Assembly: GCA_950106755.1 (NCBI GenBank)
Contig: OX467082.1
Coordinates: forward strand, 35,278,001-35,342,000
DNA: 64,000 bases
Source: Climacium dendroides
Lineage: Eukaryota; Streptophyta; Bryopsida; Hypnales; Climaciaceae
Direction: 5' to 3'
The notes under the pieces: model-generated
The model's input: only the letters and a program-made list of their open reading frames with translations
Told to the model about the DNA's origin: nothing
The model's database searches: none
Program-made: the position numbers and the translations under genes
Shown: piece after piece, positions 36,245 to 46,110 of the stretch
How the letters are laid out: each line of letters starts with the position of its first letter
How positions within the stretch are numbered: position 1 is the first letter of the stretch

Positions 36245-37363
36245 ACAATAACGATTCCAATTTCAATAAAAGATTAAAATAACAAATTATATAAATCCTC
36301 ATAATCATTTAAATATATTGCAATCTCAAATATATGCAACTCTGCTAATTTTTCAAATAATTCTTCTTGATAAGCAGTTGGGCGGAAATAGGCAAGAAAT
36401 GCATCTCATAAACCCGGCCAAGTATTGAAATGTCCTACTAGTTGTCTCTGAAACCAATTATTGGCCTGATTATGCAATGTATTAGGAAAAATACTAGGAA
36501 AATGCGCCTCAGTCCTCGCATTATTGGCATTGCAACAGGTCAAAAATTGATAAATATGGTTGTCTGGGTCATCACTCATTTCGCCATAAAAAATTGGAAA
36601 GGGCATGAGGGAATAAGGCCGATCCCTTCATTACTATTCCGCATCACTACTAGGATTTGGGCAGGGTCTGCTATTATATGTATGACCTCAATTATTTGAC
36701 TTCCATTAACTGACTCAAATGAATCGCTCAATTTAGAGGAATTACTTAAATTAGAAAACTCTACTAAATTCAAGTTCCTAACCACTTCTTATAAATCCGC
36801 TTCTTTTTGAAATGAAATATTAATTTCTACCCATTTCCTTCCCAAACTCCAAGTTGGATTTTTAATCCAAGTTGGTTGTTCACCTGTCACATCAATAGGA
36901 TTCGACCGACTAGTCCTAAACCTAATGGGGATTCAACTATTGGAGAGACATCAGTCTCAAGCTGATTCTCCTCAACTACCTCTAATTTAGTTTCCTCTTC
37001 CTCACTCAATCCTCTTGGGGAATCTTGAGGTGATAGAGTATTGGAAACACCAATCGGTTCATAGTGGAGATGGGGGAGGTCAAATCCCTTTTTCACCATA
37101 ACACTACTTACATGTTCTTGAACTACTTGGCTAATTTTTTTCTCATGAATTTTACCCTTATTAGATTTATCCCCTACAACTTGGCCACACTCTGGCCTAT
37201 GTCGGGAATGATGTCCTAATCCAAGGGAATCCTTCCCACTTAGTGAGGCTGAATCAGATTTCGCTTTAGAAGTAAATTTGCATTTCCTATTCGTAGCTCT
37301 CTTCTTTGCTCTTTTGTCTCGAGCTTGTTTGCTAATTTCAGGGTTTATGGATGTGATGCTCAT
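36245..37363 (-). pseudogene. Ty3/gypsy retrotransposon gag remnant
   Basis: On the minus strand, the frames 37363-36887, 36785-36576 and 36606-36245 together read as a gag polyprotein broken by stops and a shift. The last part gives PIFYGEMSDDPDNHIYQFL, NTLHNQANNWFQRQL, then NTWPGL, a stop, and DAFLAYFRPTAYQEELFEKL. That is the retrotransposon gag core, a capsid-like region. The stop in the W-PGL-stop-DAF segment is TGA where Arg (CGA) is usual, i.e. a C-to-T change. The N-terminal frame is Lys-rich. No protease or polymerase follows; the element ends in AT-rich sequence near 36245. Confidence 0.8.
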
Positions 37364-37433
37364 TAGAGTGCAACAAATTCATAAACTCCATTCAAAAGAT
37401 TAAAAAAAAAAATTAAAAACCTATTATGACGTC

Positions 37434-37451
37434 TCCCTGGCAACGACACCA
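37434..37451 (-). other. Retrotransposon primer-binding site (tRNA-Asp type, decayed)
   Basis: The minus strand reads TGGTGTCGTTGCCAGGGA directly inside the LTR end. It differs from the plant tRNA-Asp complement TGGCGCCGTTGCCGGGGA only by transitions, typical of methylated CpG decay. It lies 4 bases from the TGTAGATAAG LTR terminus and about 70 bases upstream of the gag frame, exactly where a primer-binding site belongs. Confidence 0.8.
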
Positions 37452-37454
37452 AAA

Positions 37455-38644
37455 TGTAGATAAGTTTAGTTCCTAATCAAAATTATCTAAACAAATAGTT
37501 AAATTCGTTCCAAGGGAGGCTAAGTTTAATAGGCTTACTTCTATAATGACAAAAAGGACAACTAACTAGAGAATAAAACATTCCAAAAGAAACATACTTC
37601 CAACTAGTATCAATTTAATCCTCACAATTACATAATTAATTACTAATTTTATTAACACTCCATTCTTATCAACTACAAGGTTCAGTATCACCCAAATAGC
37701 CTTGAAAATCTTCAACACCAATCTAGACTTTCATCTTTTTCAAATTGGTCTTTTAAAGCTAGAACAACACCCAACTGCTGATCTTCCAACTCGGTTGATA
37801 CAGTTGCAGCTTACAGCTTAGAATTCCCAATTTGGACTAGTCTCCTTACTGATCTTGTATCCTCTTTTGGGAACCATAGGAACTCCAACCACCAAATTCG
37901 TCTGCTGCCTTTAATTCACCAACTCAACTTCACTACTTACAGCAATTTCAGGCTTGCACTTCTTTCTTATCCAACTTGGAATAATTCTTTCATCCCTCAA
38001 ATCACACAACCATTATAAATGCTGATTTCCTACTTGGGTACATTAATCTTCCTCACATCCACTCTGGAATTCTCTCTGATTTGGGCTAAATGATGCTACG
38101 CTCCGACTTGGAATAATCCCATCAACAATATATAGAGTTAACCAAATTGGAACATCCATAAAAATCATACATTCAGTCATCAACTTTCTAACTTGGAACA
38201 ACCTACATACTTCCTCTCTCCGACTCAATAATAATTATTAGCTTCACTGTTCAAAACCAAATTGAAAACATACACACTTAACACACATGCAATACATACA
38301 TGATACACCAATTCGCTTTAATCCATCTTTATTTAGCCGAATTGGTGACATATCACCGTTACAAAAATATTCTACTAATTGATTTACTCCAATAAGCTCA
38401 CTACCTCAAAATCATCAACTTGGACTGTACAATTTTTGTACCCAATTGGCTTCACACTTTCCAAAAACCACACTTAATACTCTCCAATTTAAACCGGCAT
38501 CACTATATCAAATCTCCAATTAGCTCTCACACCATAAATTCATCATATCATCCTAATAAATTAGCATCATCATGCACAATTCCAAATAGGATTTAATTAC
38601 TCTTCAAACACAGTCGTCTTCACAATGCTGCTTCTCAAACACGC
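37455..38644 (-). repeat. Ty3/gypsy 5' LTR, first part, interrupted by the MULE
   Basis: The LTR edge next to the primer-binding site is TGTAGATAAG (plus strand; the element itself is on the minus strand). The sequence is low in coding potential and repeats words such as 'caacttggaataat' and 'ccaaattggaaca'. It stops abruptly at the 11-bp target duplication at 38634-38644, and sequence with the same phrases resumes at 55029. I therefore read it as one LTR split by the large MULE insertion. Confidence 0.65.
38634..38644 (+). repeat. Left 11-bp target-site duplication of the giant MULE
   Basis: CTCAAACACGC is found here and again at 55018-55028, immediately outside matching inverted termini. 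Mutator-type elements make 9-11 bp duplications. Confidence 0.85.
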
Positions 38645-38680
38645 GTTTCACTATTTCTCACCCCTTCTTTTATGACTCTA
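38645..38680 (+). repeat. Left terminal inverted repeat of the MULE
   Basis: Begins GTTTCACTATT and continues with TCTCACCCCTTCTTTTA, matching the right terminus over about 24 positions with two mismatches. Confidence 0.8.
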
Positions 38681-38899
38681 CCACCTTCTGGCCCTCTCCT
38701 CCATGCCAGCCCTTCGCGGGCCTCGATTCATGAACCGTAGTAGCTGACAGCATTGATGTCCATTTTACCTTGTGGTTTTTACCCGGCAGACACTTCCCGC
38801 GGTAAATCACAATCTCTGCAGGAATGTGTTTCGCATCCATTTCCGCACAGTACTTGTTTTGGAAATGACTCAGTCTCCCCAGTCAATGTTTTGGGTGTT

Positions 38900-39680
38900 T
38901 TAGGGTTTTGGATGAAGCAGCTGTGTTTCTAGACTGAGGGTTTCAGGCGGCTAGGGTTTAGGGTCATTGATATTTGTTCAATGTCCCGAGTCAGTGTTTC
39001 GGCTTGGTTTAGCAGTTTAGGGTGGACCACCTCTGTTTTTGGGGGCGAGGGTTTCATTTGGTTAGGGTTTGGGGTGCTTGTCCGGCGCCTTTGGTCAACC
39101 GCGCCCACGGTTTTGCTTGAAATTGAATTTTTTGCGACAGATTGCCGCTTCGGTGGGCTGCACTTCTTGTTTTGCGACGGAAGGAGGCAGCAATCGACGG
39201 GCTTATATAGCACGTAGGAAGGTTTAGGCGTGATTGCGGATAGGCTTTGAATGGCTTTAGGCTAGGAATTCCAGCGGGAACTGCAAGGTTTAGTAGCGAA
39301 GTCGTTGCAGCAAGGCCCATTCTGTGAATTGATGCACGCGTGATAGCAGTTCAGGGATTAGGGTGCATTTTCTTATTTTTTGCAAATCCGTTGTGCTTCT
39401 TGGGTGCATATCCATCGATCTTTTGTTGGGCCAATCTTCAATGGAATCAATGTTTAGAGTGCATTTTCCCACATACGGTGTATGGCGCAGTAGTACGTCC
39501 TCGTACATCAGGAGCATTTAAAGAGGATCCTTCTGAATCCTACACGAGTTGGGAAGGGAGCTCAGGTTTACGCTGTACTACCACAATTTTGACATGGTTT
39601 AGGGTTTACGGGGGGAGAGGGTCTACGCTTACGTTGCAAATAGCCCTTTTCCAGGTGGTTTGCTTCTAGGGTTTGGGGAG
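38900..39680 (+). promoter_or_regulatory. Telo-box-rich leader of the MULE transposase gene
   Basis: TAGGGTTT words (AAACCCTA on the other strand) occur near 38901, 38952, 39063, 39599 and 39667, with GAGGGTTT near 38937 and 39045. In plant host promoters these telo-boxes mark highly expressed, cell-cycle-linked genes. A mirror-image cluster precedes the minus-strand gene at the other end. No coding frame is evident here. Confidence 0.65.
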
Positions 39681-39718
39681 GTTGCTTTTACTCGGTAGTG
39701 CCTTGTTTCAGTCCTTCC

Positions 39719-42700
39719 ATGGCTGAAACAAAATCACCCTTCGCAATGAATGGTCTTGGTGGAGATACAAAGCCCGCTCCTACTTCAGGAGGAATCCAGT
39801 ACGCGACAAGGTCAGGTCAATTGGCAGTGCAACTCGAACTTGTCCAGGCTAATGTGCAGTTTCCTCCTGATGGGCCCATCTTCGTGCATTCCTTGCTGTG
39901 GTGCCTTCGTGAAACACGACAGGTACGCAAAAGACAAGGGAAGGACATTAAGAAGGTAGCGGTTGTACAACAATGTTTCATCCCCACCAGTAGAGTCCAG
40001 GACTTCATCGTGGGCATGGAAAATACAAAAGGCGATGTAACCAGCAAGTTTGTGAAAATACGAACAAAGCCAATGAAAAATGGAGAAAAATACTTTGCAA
40101 CTAAAACTACTACAAATGAGGTTACACGGTACAGAACTCTTCCTTTTTTTACCTCCTTTGTAGTTGAAATTCATACTTTCCAATGGACATTCAGTCTCTA
40201 CTCTGGCATATCTTCTGTTCACATCATTTAGGGACCGCGATCATCTCTTACTCCATTTTCTCTCCTACTTACCAAGTGTTTCGAAATACTGTACACCTGT
40301 ACCTTGGGTTTTGCAGCTACCATTGTCAATTCGGTCCACAAGACCACTCTGCAAATGTAAAGACAATAAGCTCAATGTTGCTTAGGAAGAAAAGACCAAA
40401 GGCTATTGTTGTTGGAGCTGTGAAGACAAAAGGCAAAGCAAAACAAAAGATTCCTCTTGCGGAAGGGGAAGTGCAGCCACCAAAACAGAATAAAACAAGA
40501 GCTAAGAAGACGTCAAGAAAAGGGAACGAGGCAGAGGGTGCTTCCAAGCCCAAGCGGAAGCGTGCCACAAAGAAGCTTCCAACAAAGAACCTTCCAATGC
40601 CGTCGGGTGACATTGAACTTGGCGTGGGAGAAATTGCAGACACTGTTCGTCGCCTCAGCATGGAAAGCGGCTGCAGGACGTCTAGAAACATTGTCATGGT
40701 TGGGGCATCTGCTGCAGGAGAAAACACTGCACCGCTAGCTAAGCGCCGGAGTCACTTACGCCCGCGCCGGAATGTTACAATTCCAGGTGCCCCTGAAACC
40801 GCATTACTATCCACGGATCTGTCCGCGCTTCCTTTAAGTGACAAGCCCAAGACACCTCGAGGATTGAGTATAGACTTGAATTTACCAGCTAACAATGCTG
40901 AATCATCTCGGCTTTCACTTACCGAAGCTGAATCCAGAGTATTGCGATGGCAGGCTTCAAGTGCCATGAAGCTCCAAAAGAAAACAAAAAGGTTGTGTGC
41001 AAGCGTACTAAGGCGCCGAAAAAGAACCCCATAACACTGCTGGCTGTCTTCTTGGAACTTGACTTGAATGGCCCGCCCCCTCCCCACTACGACAACTTGG
41101 ACGTGGCATTATTGACCAACAATGTTGGGGAAGCACGGCTACCTCTTGCACAATGTGCAACTGCAGTGGAAAGCAGTAGGACTGAACGAGACGCCTCTAG
41201 GCAGGCTATTGAGTCTCACACAAGTAACAATGTCCCTGTGCTGATCAACCTGAATGAGCTGGAAAACAATGACTTACAGACAATAAAGCTAAGTGGGACC
41301 AAGAAGAGTCCACAAAGACCTGCTGTCCTTGTGAAGCCAAGAGATTCGCTAAAATAGTGGGGAGGTGGTTTGAAGTGGGGGTGCTTGGCGTCATTTAGTG
41401 TAAAAACACTATATTTGCTTCCACATGTCACAAAGATAACACTCTACCAAAGTGACCATGTGAATGAAGCCGGTATTCAATGCCATGGATTGAGCAATGC
41501 AAGAGACTGAAGTGCATTCACATGGCACTTGTCAGAAGAAATTAAAGAATTCGTCTTGAAACTTCTCCGAGATGGACACAGTATTCCACAGATCATGTCG
41601 AAACACATTCAGATTGTGAAGGACTCCCTTAGCGTAGGTAGTGGCATTTTGAGGGACATGTTCCTACATGAGCGGGATGTTAGGAATTTGGCTACAAAGG
41701 TGGCACGGGAGATGTATATGCTGCACACTTTTGATGCAAAAAGTGTACAGATGTGGGTGGAGCAAAATCGAGGGAGTGTTTTTTTTTACCAAGAAATGGG
41801 ACTAGTCACATAAGGTACACTAACACACTCGACAATGCCCTTCACTATAGGAATTCAAACACCTTGGCAAAAAGACATGCTGGTCAAGTTTGGCCACGAG
41901 AGTGGTGTTTCAATTGATGCCACCTTTGGCACTAACGAGAATAAGGTATGCATTCTTGAAACACTACCGTCACAATTAGTCGGTTTAGCTCTATCCATTT
42001 CTGCCTTACCTTGAAATTTGAGAAAGGATTTAGGGTCAGCATATTAGGAATTTCTGAGTATGTCTGATTCTGCAAGTTTAGGGTTGCGTATCTTTGCTTA
42101 CGGATGAGTCTTCTTATTGCTGGAAACATTGTTGGTACGTATGCACAGTTTCCTCTCTACACGGTCATGGTGTTTGACGAATGGCACAATGGAATCCCGG
42201 TGGCTTTTATTATTACATCGCGTTCAGCACAGGAGGATCTCACTCCCTAGATGCGGGCGTTGGATGTTGCATTGAGACGAGATATGCCGAATTGGAAGTC
42301 CAATGCATTCATTGTGGATTGCGCACCAGGAGAAATAAATAGTTTGAGGTATGTTGTCTTCCCACTATCTAATATCACAGTACGATGGCCAGCTTCATGT
42401 CTTTGGGGAAAGGGTGAGTAAGGTAGAGTGGAAATGATTGTCTAGGTTCAGACCAGTCACTTGAAGGACATGCACAAAAAAAACCTATTTTTTCAAACAG
42501 TATGTGCTGAACTGTGGATTTAAGAAGAAACAGTGACACCAATGAAACACTGACTTCTGCGTCCCTGTTTTAGGGTGGTGTGGCCAAATATGACGATTTT
42601 TCTATGCCTCTGGCATGTCCATCGAGCATGGCAAAAGCAGGCATGCATAAAAATTCAAGACATTGACACTCGAGCGGCCATTTTGAGGGGTCTTTCTTCT

Positions 42701-43636
42701 ATCATGTATGAGCGGAGCGATTTCAGTGGAGTTGCCGCTTCTGATTGGGCTACCTGGAGATTGCAGCAACTTCAGTTCATGCACCCTGCAGCGAACGAAT
42801 TCTGGGATTATGTGAGGGAACAATGGCTGCCGAAGGTGCATATGTGGGTGGTTGGCTACCGCAATTTGCCATATGCGGGACAAGACACGAATGCTGCAGT
42901 GGAGAGTTATCATGGATACATGAAATCTGTGCTAAAGGCGGAAAGGAGTCGAATGACTGGGCGTCGAGTGGATTGGTGCATCCACGTGCTTACAGGTGAC
43001 GTGCTTACGCACTACTGGTACCAACGAGTACGCAAGCAATTCGGATTCGTTGACAACCGGAAGGAACGGGACATGGTTGTTTCCGCTCTTATCCTAGCGC
43101 GGGACATACTTGACATGGACGTAACACTACTGGAATTTGAGGGTGGGCCAGCGTTTGTTACGTCTTCTGCATAGCGCCATTTGCGCTATGTTGTGCACAA
43201 TCCAGGAGAGTTATGGGCTTCTTGCAATTGTGTTCATGTACAGCGAGGAAACACTTGCAAGCACAAGGTGAAAGTTCTAAGACTTATGCAACCTGAGCTC
43301 GCGGAGGGGATTGTTGCTAGATTTTGTGGAGCACGAAAGGGATTAGGAGTGGCGGGAACAAGTGAACTACTTGTGCATGGTGGAGTCCAGGTCACTCCGG
43401 TGCAGTACAGAGTTGAGGTAGTGCATGAATCGGCACGGAAGGTTGTGGACCTGTACACCACGGTAAGTACCTTAGTACAAGAAATTCTGGATTTCAGTAA
43501 GGGAAACGACATCTTGATGGAATATTTGCACGCTGATTTGTACAAGCTACAAGGAAAGCTGAAGACACTGCAGGCCGATATTGAGTCGGGGATTATCCAC
43601 CCAGTGAGGTCCACACCAGTGTTTCAGCGTGTGTAG
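39719..43636 (+). pseudogene. MULE transposase with zinc motif and SWIM finger, five stops and one frameshift
   Basis: Inferred exons are 39719-40128, 40317-41945, 42149-42348 and 42574-43636; all three introns are GT-AG and in phase. The N-terminal part has a Lys-rich linker and LxLxL-type words (LSIDLNLP, LELDLNGPPPP), with a frame change between about 40947 and 41034. The zinc motif follows: GCLASFSVKTLYLLPHV...HVN.AG.QCHG. The DDE core has SIDATFGT (first Asp), AFIVDCAPGE (second Asp), FLCLWHVHRAW and NAAVESYHG (Glu). The SWIM finger is CNCVHVQRGNTCKH. In-frame stops are TAG 41355, TGA 41508, TAA 41811, TAG 42248 (where Trp is expected, LTP-stop-MRAL) and TAG 43172. MULE transposases catalyse cut-and-paste transposition with 9-11 bp duplications. 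The frames stay readable between lesions, so decay looks recent. Confidence 0.88.
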
Positions 43637-44119
43637 GATGGACTGGGAATGGGCTTGGGACGATTGAGGGACATGCTTGAGACAAGAAGAAGGCCCGGAG
43701 TTTACAGAAGACTACGTTTAGGTGGAGAGGTTGCGGCTTGATGGAAGGAAATCTGATGAAACGCCTTGGGAGGAGACAGTTCAGTGTTTCATATTTCTGA
43801 GGAGTAGAGGCAACGTAGGTCGCCGCAGTGATCAGAGTCCACTGTTTTAGTTTTAAGTCTTCAGGATTACCAGGGAGGGCTATCATATCTTTAGAGACTA
43901 AGTTGAGGATTGGTGTACTAGGCCAATGCCACAAGAGTTATTGCTTCTAAATCCAAAGAATGTGCAACAATTTTTTTCCTTGCAATTTGTGAACTTTGAG
44001 AATACCAAGAAGGTGTGATGCGTAACTTTGAAAGCATCGCAGTCATGCATTGTGTGTGATCTAATGACCATATCTTCTACCTTGTCATTTGATCTAAAGT
44101 TGAAATTATATTTTTGGAA

Positions 44120-44329
44120 ATGAGATGAATCACCCACTTGGAAATACAAATGGGAAGTCACTTCATCTAAGTGTTCCAAAAAATATGTAATGAGATGAAA
44201 CACTGACTTGTAAATTAAAATGGGGAGTGATTTGATCTAAGGGCCCAAGAAATTATGGAATGAGATGAATCACCCACTTAGAATTACAAATGGAGAGTCA
44301 CCTGATCTAAGTAACAAAGAAATAAGAAA
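44120..44329 (+). repeat. 70-bp tandem repeat, three copies
   Basis: Copies start at 44120, 44190 and 44260 with ATGAGATGAA, followed by 'cac.cacttg.aaatacaaatggg.agtca' and 'tgatctaag'. The second copy contains the GAAACACT word found throughout this MULE. Confidence 0.9.
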
Positions 44330-44600
44330 AGAAGGTAACAAAGAACCCTATAAGTTCATTAGGAAATGGAAAAAATCACATACAATAAAAGAAAGAATGG
44401 CACATAGACCCAATCAATTAAAAAAAAGGAATTACAAATTAAAAAAATATGGAATTAAAAAAAGAAACGCATCAAAAACCCAAGAAATGGATAGATCCAG
44501 AAGGGGTGAAAATGAAATACTTAAAAAAAAAATAGAAGAAGAACAACTCCTTCGATACACTAAGATTTGTACTCCAAAACAGGGCTTTCAATGTAGTCGA
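44330..44600 (-). repeat. Inverted fragment of the right-end satellite
   Basis: The reverse complement of this A-rich stretch matches the repeat unit at 52.6-54.5 kb in order. Shared words are 'ccctataagttcatta' (satellite: TAATGAACTTATAGGG), 'acccaatcaat', 'ggatagatc' and 'gaagaagaacaactcctt'. The open frame across it (44265-44675) resembles the frame on the minus strand of the satellite, which follows from shared sequence rather than showing that either is a gene. Confidence 0.75.
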
Positions 44601-44667
44601 ACAAGAGGCGCAAGTATACAAGTGGTTTGGGGTAGGCGCCCATTTGAGTTGCACCAAAAGTACAAGT

Positions 44668-44894
44668 CACTATAAGAAAACCTTGTTTTACGTGACGGAT
44701 TGACATCAAAAGGAACGGATTTTAGGTGACATCAAAGGTGACATCAAAAAACAAACCCATGTTTTTATGTCAACAACGATGTCCATTGATGTTATATTGG
44801 ACATCATTGTTGACATAAAAACATGGTTTTTTTTTTTCAATATCACCTAAAATCCGTTCCTTTTGACATCAATAAATTTTGGTTTCTTATAGTG
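44668..44894. mobile_element. CACTA-type MITE, 227 bp
   Basis: The left end is CACTATAAGAAAACC and the right end is GGTTTCTTATAGTG, flanked by the 3-bp duplication AGT (44665-44667 and 44895-44897). CACTA ends plus a 3-bp duplication define the CACTA/En-Spm superfamily. Most of the element is one long hairpin: 'ggaacggattttaggtgaca' and 'catgtttttatgtcaacaa' each recur in reverse complement. It is nested inside the MULE. Confidence 0.93.
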
Positions 44895-45212
44895 AGTGCA
44901 AACCCCCCCTAAACCGGTAGTGATGCCAAAAATCAATCACTGTAATACAGTGCTGCAGACGAGGGCAGAGTCAGGATGCTCGCTGAAACATTGTTTGCAT
45001 TATTCTAAGCAGGGCTTCCAATGTCTGTAGAATAGCTTAATCTATATACATTTGGTGGTCTAGGTAAGAGCCTAATATAACTACACAAAATCTGAAGGAC
45101 CCATAAGGAAAAACAGAAAGCAAAATCTACAGAGTCCCTATACACTGTACACCCAGAGGAGTGCACTTCCATACACAAAGCCAGATACTAGCATCATCGC
45201 ATGTCCTTCCAC

Positions 45213-46110
45213 TCACTTTTTCTTTGGAAGAGTAAACCCCAACAACAAAGTGTCATCCGAGGTGTCCTTGCAATAGGTCACTCGGAAAGGAGGCTCATAT
45301 GGCTGTGAAACATCGGTGGCTCCTAGTTCATCTGCAACAGCTGCTATGACATTCTTCTGCAGGTCACACGGTTTTGCGGAGGATGCTATCTGCGACTTGA
45401 ACAACTCCTCTGCAGTGTTTTGGGACGTCAATATGGCCTCACCATGGAAAATACGGAGGAAACACTCCATGTTTCGAAGGACACAGAAACCGCATTCGTG
45501 ATTCCCGGTTTGGCGATGACAAGGGACATCTTCCGCCGTTGGAGGCAAGCTCAGTCGTGGCTCGTGCAGCATCTCCCACACATGACGAACGCGGTTCACA
45601 TACTCAAGGTCCGAGGCGGAATTATGCGTCTGTGCACTATCCAGGTGCTTCACGCCATCACTGTTGAAAATGAACAAAGACCAATGGAAATCTGCAACGT
45701 ACGGAACCAGAACGGTCATATCCGGCGAGCAAGTTGGATACAGACGCGTGGGGACCAGGTATTCACGGCCCCACTTCAGAAGTGCCTCCTCCGTCTCGAC
45801 GTCCCATGCGGACGGCAGTGCTGCTTGCATAAAGGATGACGCCACATAAACATGCTTGCGTGCTGACTCGGAAAGGCTCCACCACAATCGACGGGTGAGG
45901 AGCTCCAAAACATTCTGCCCAAGAAATCTTTTGGTCGACTGCAGCTCTCGAATTTGGTAGATTGGCACGGGCAAGGAATCCCACTTACTTATGTAGAAGC
46001 AAATGTCCTCGCCATCCGCATCTCCCGAACCTTTTCTGCAAGGAAACCATGGAACCAAAACACTATCAAAGACCTTGTCAAGTGGGCACATATGTACCTG
46101 GACGGGCTTG
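45213..46110 (-). CDS. Ulp1/C48 cysteine protease catalytic exon of the MULE gene
   Basis: This terminal exon is uninterrupted (299 codons plus stop). It carries the full C48 catalytic set in order: His in VADFHWSLFIF, Asp in VKHLDSAQ, Gln in CHRQTGNHE and the nucleophile Cys in ECGFCVLRNM. The last residues are FTLPKKK. Preservation of all four residues, while the upstream exons contain stops, suggests that the protease was functional until recently. The family includes SUMO-processing Ulp1/SENP enzymes and the transposon-borne Ulp1-like proteins of plants. Whether this one acts on SUMO or another modifier is unknown. Confidence 0.88.

Larger units (their letters stand above)
43637..45212. 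other. Interval between the two convergent MULE genes
   Basis: Three kinds of repeats fill this interval: a 70-bp tandem array (44120-44329), a fragment related to the right-end satellite (44330-44600) and a CACTA-type MITE (44668-44894). From 43637 to 43950 and from 44900 to 45212 the sequence is presumably 3' UTR of the two genes. No independent gene is seen. Confidence 0.6.

Noticed and set aside
44265..44675. A 136-codon Lys-rich ORF
   Set aside because: It spans part of the 70-bp repeat, the satellite fragment and the MITE edge, so it is a chimera of repeats and not a gene.
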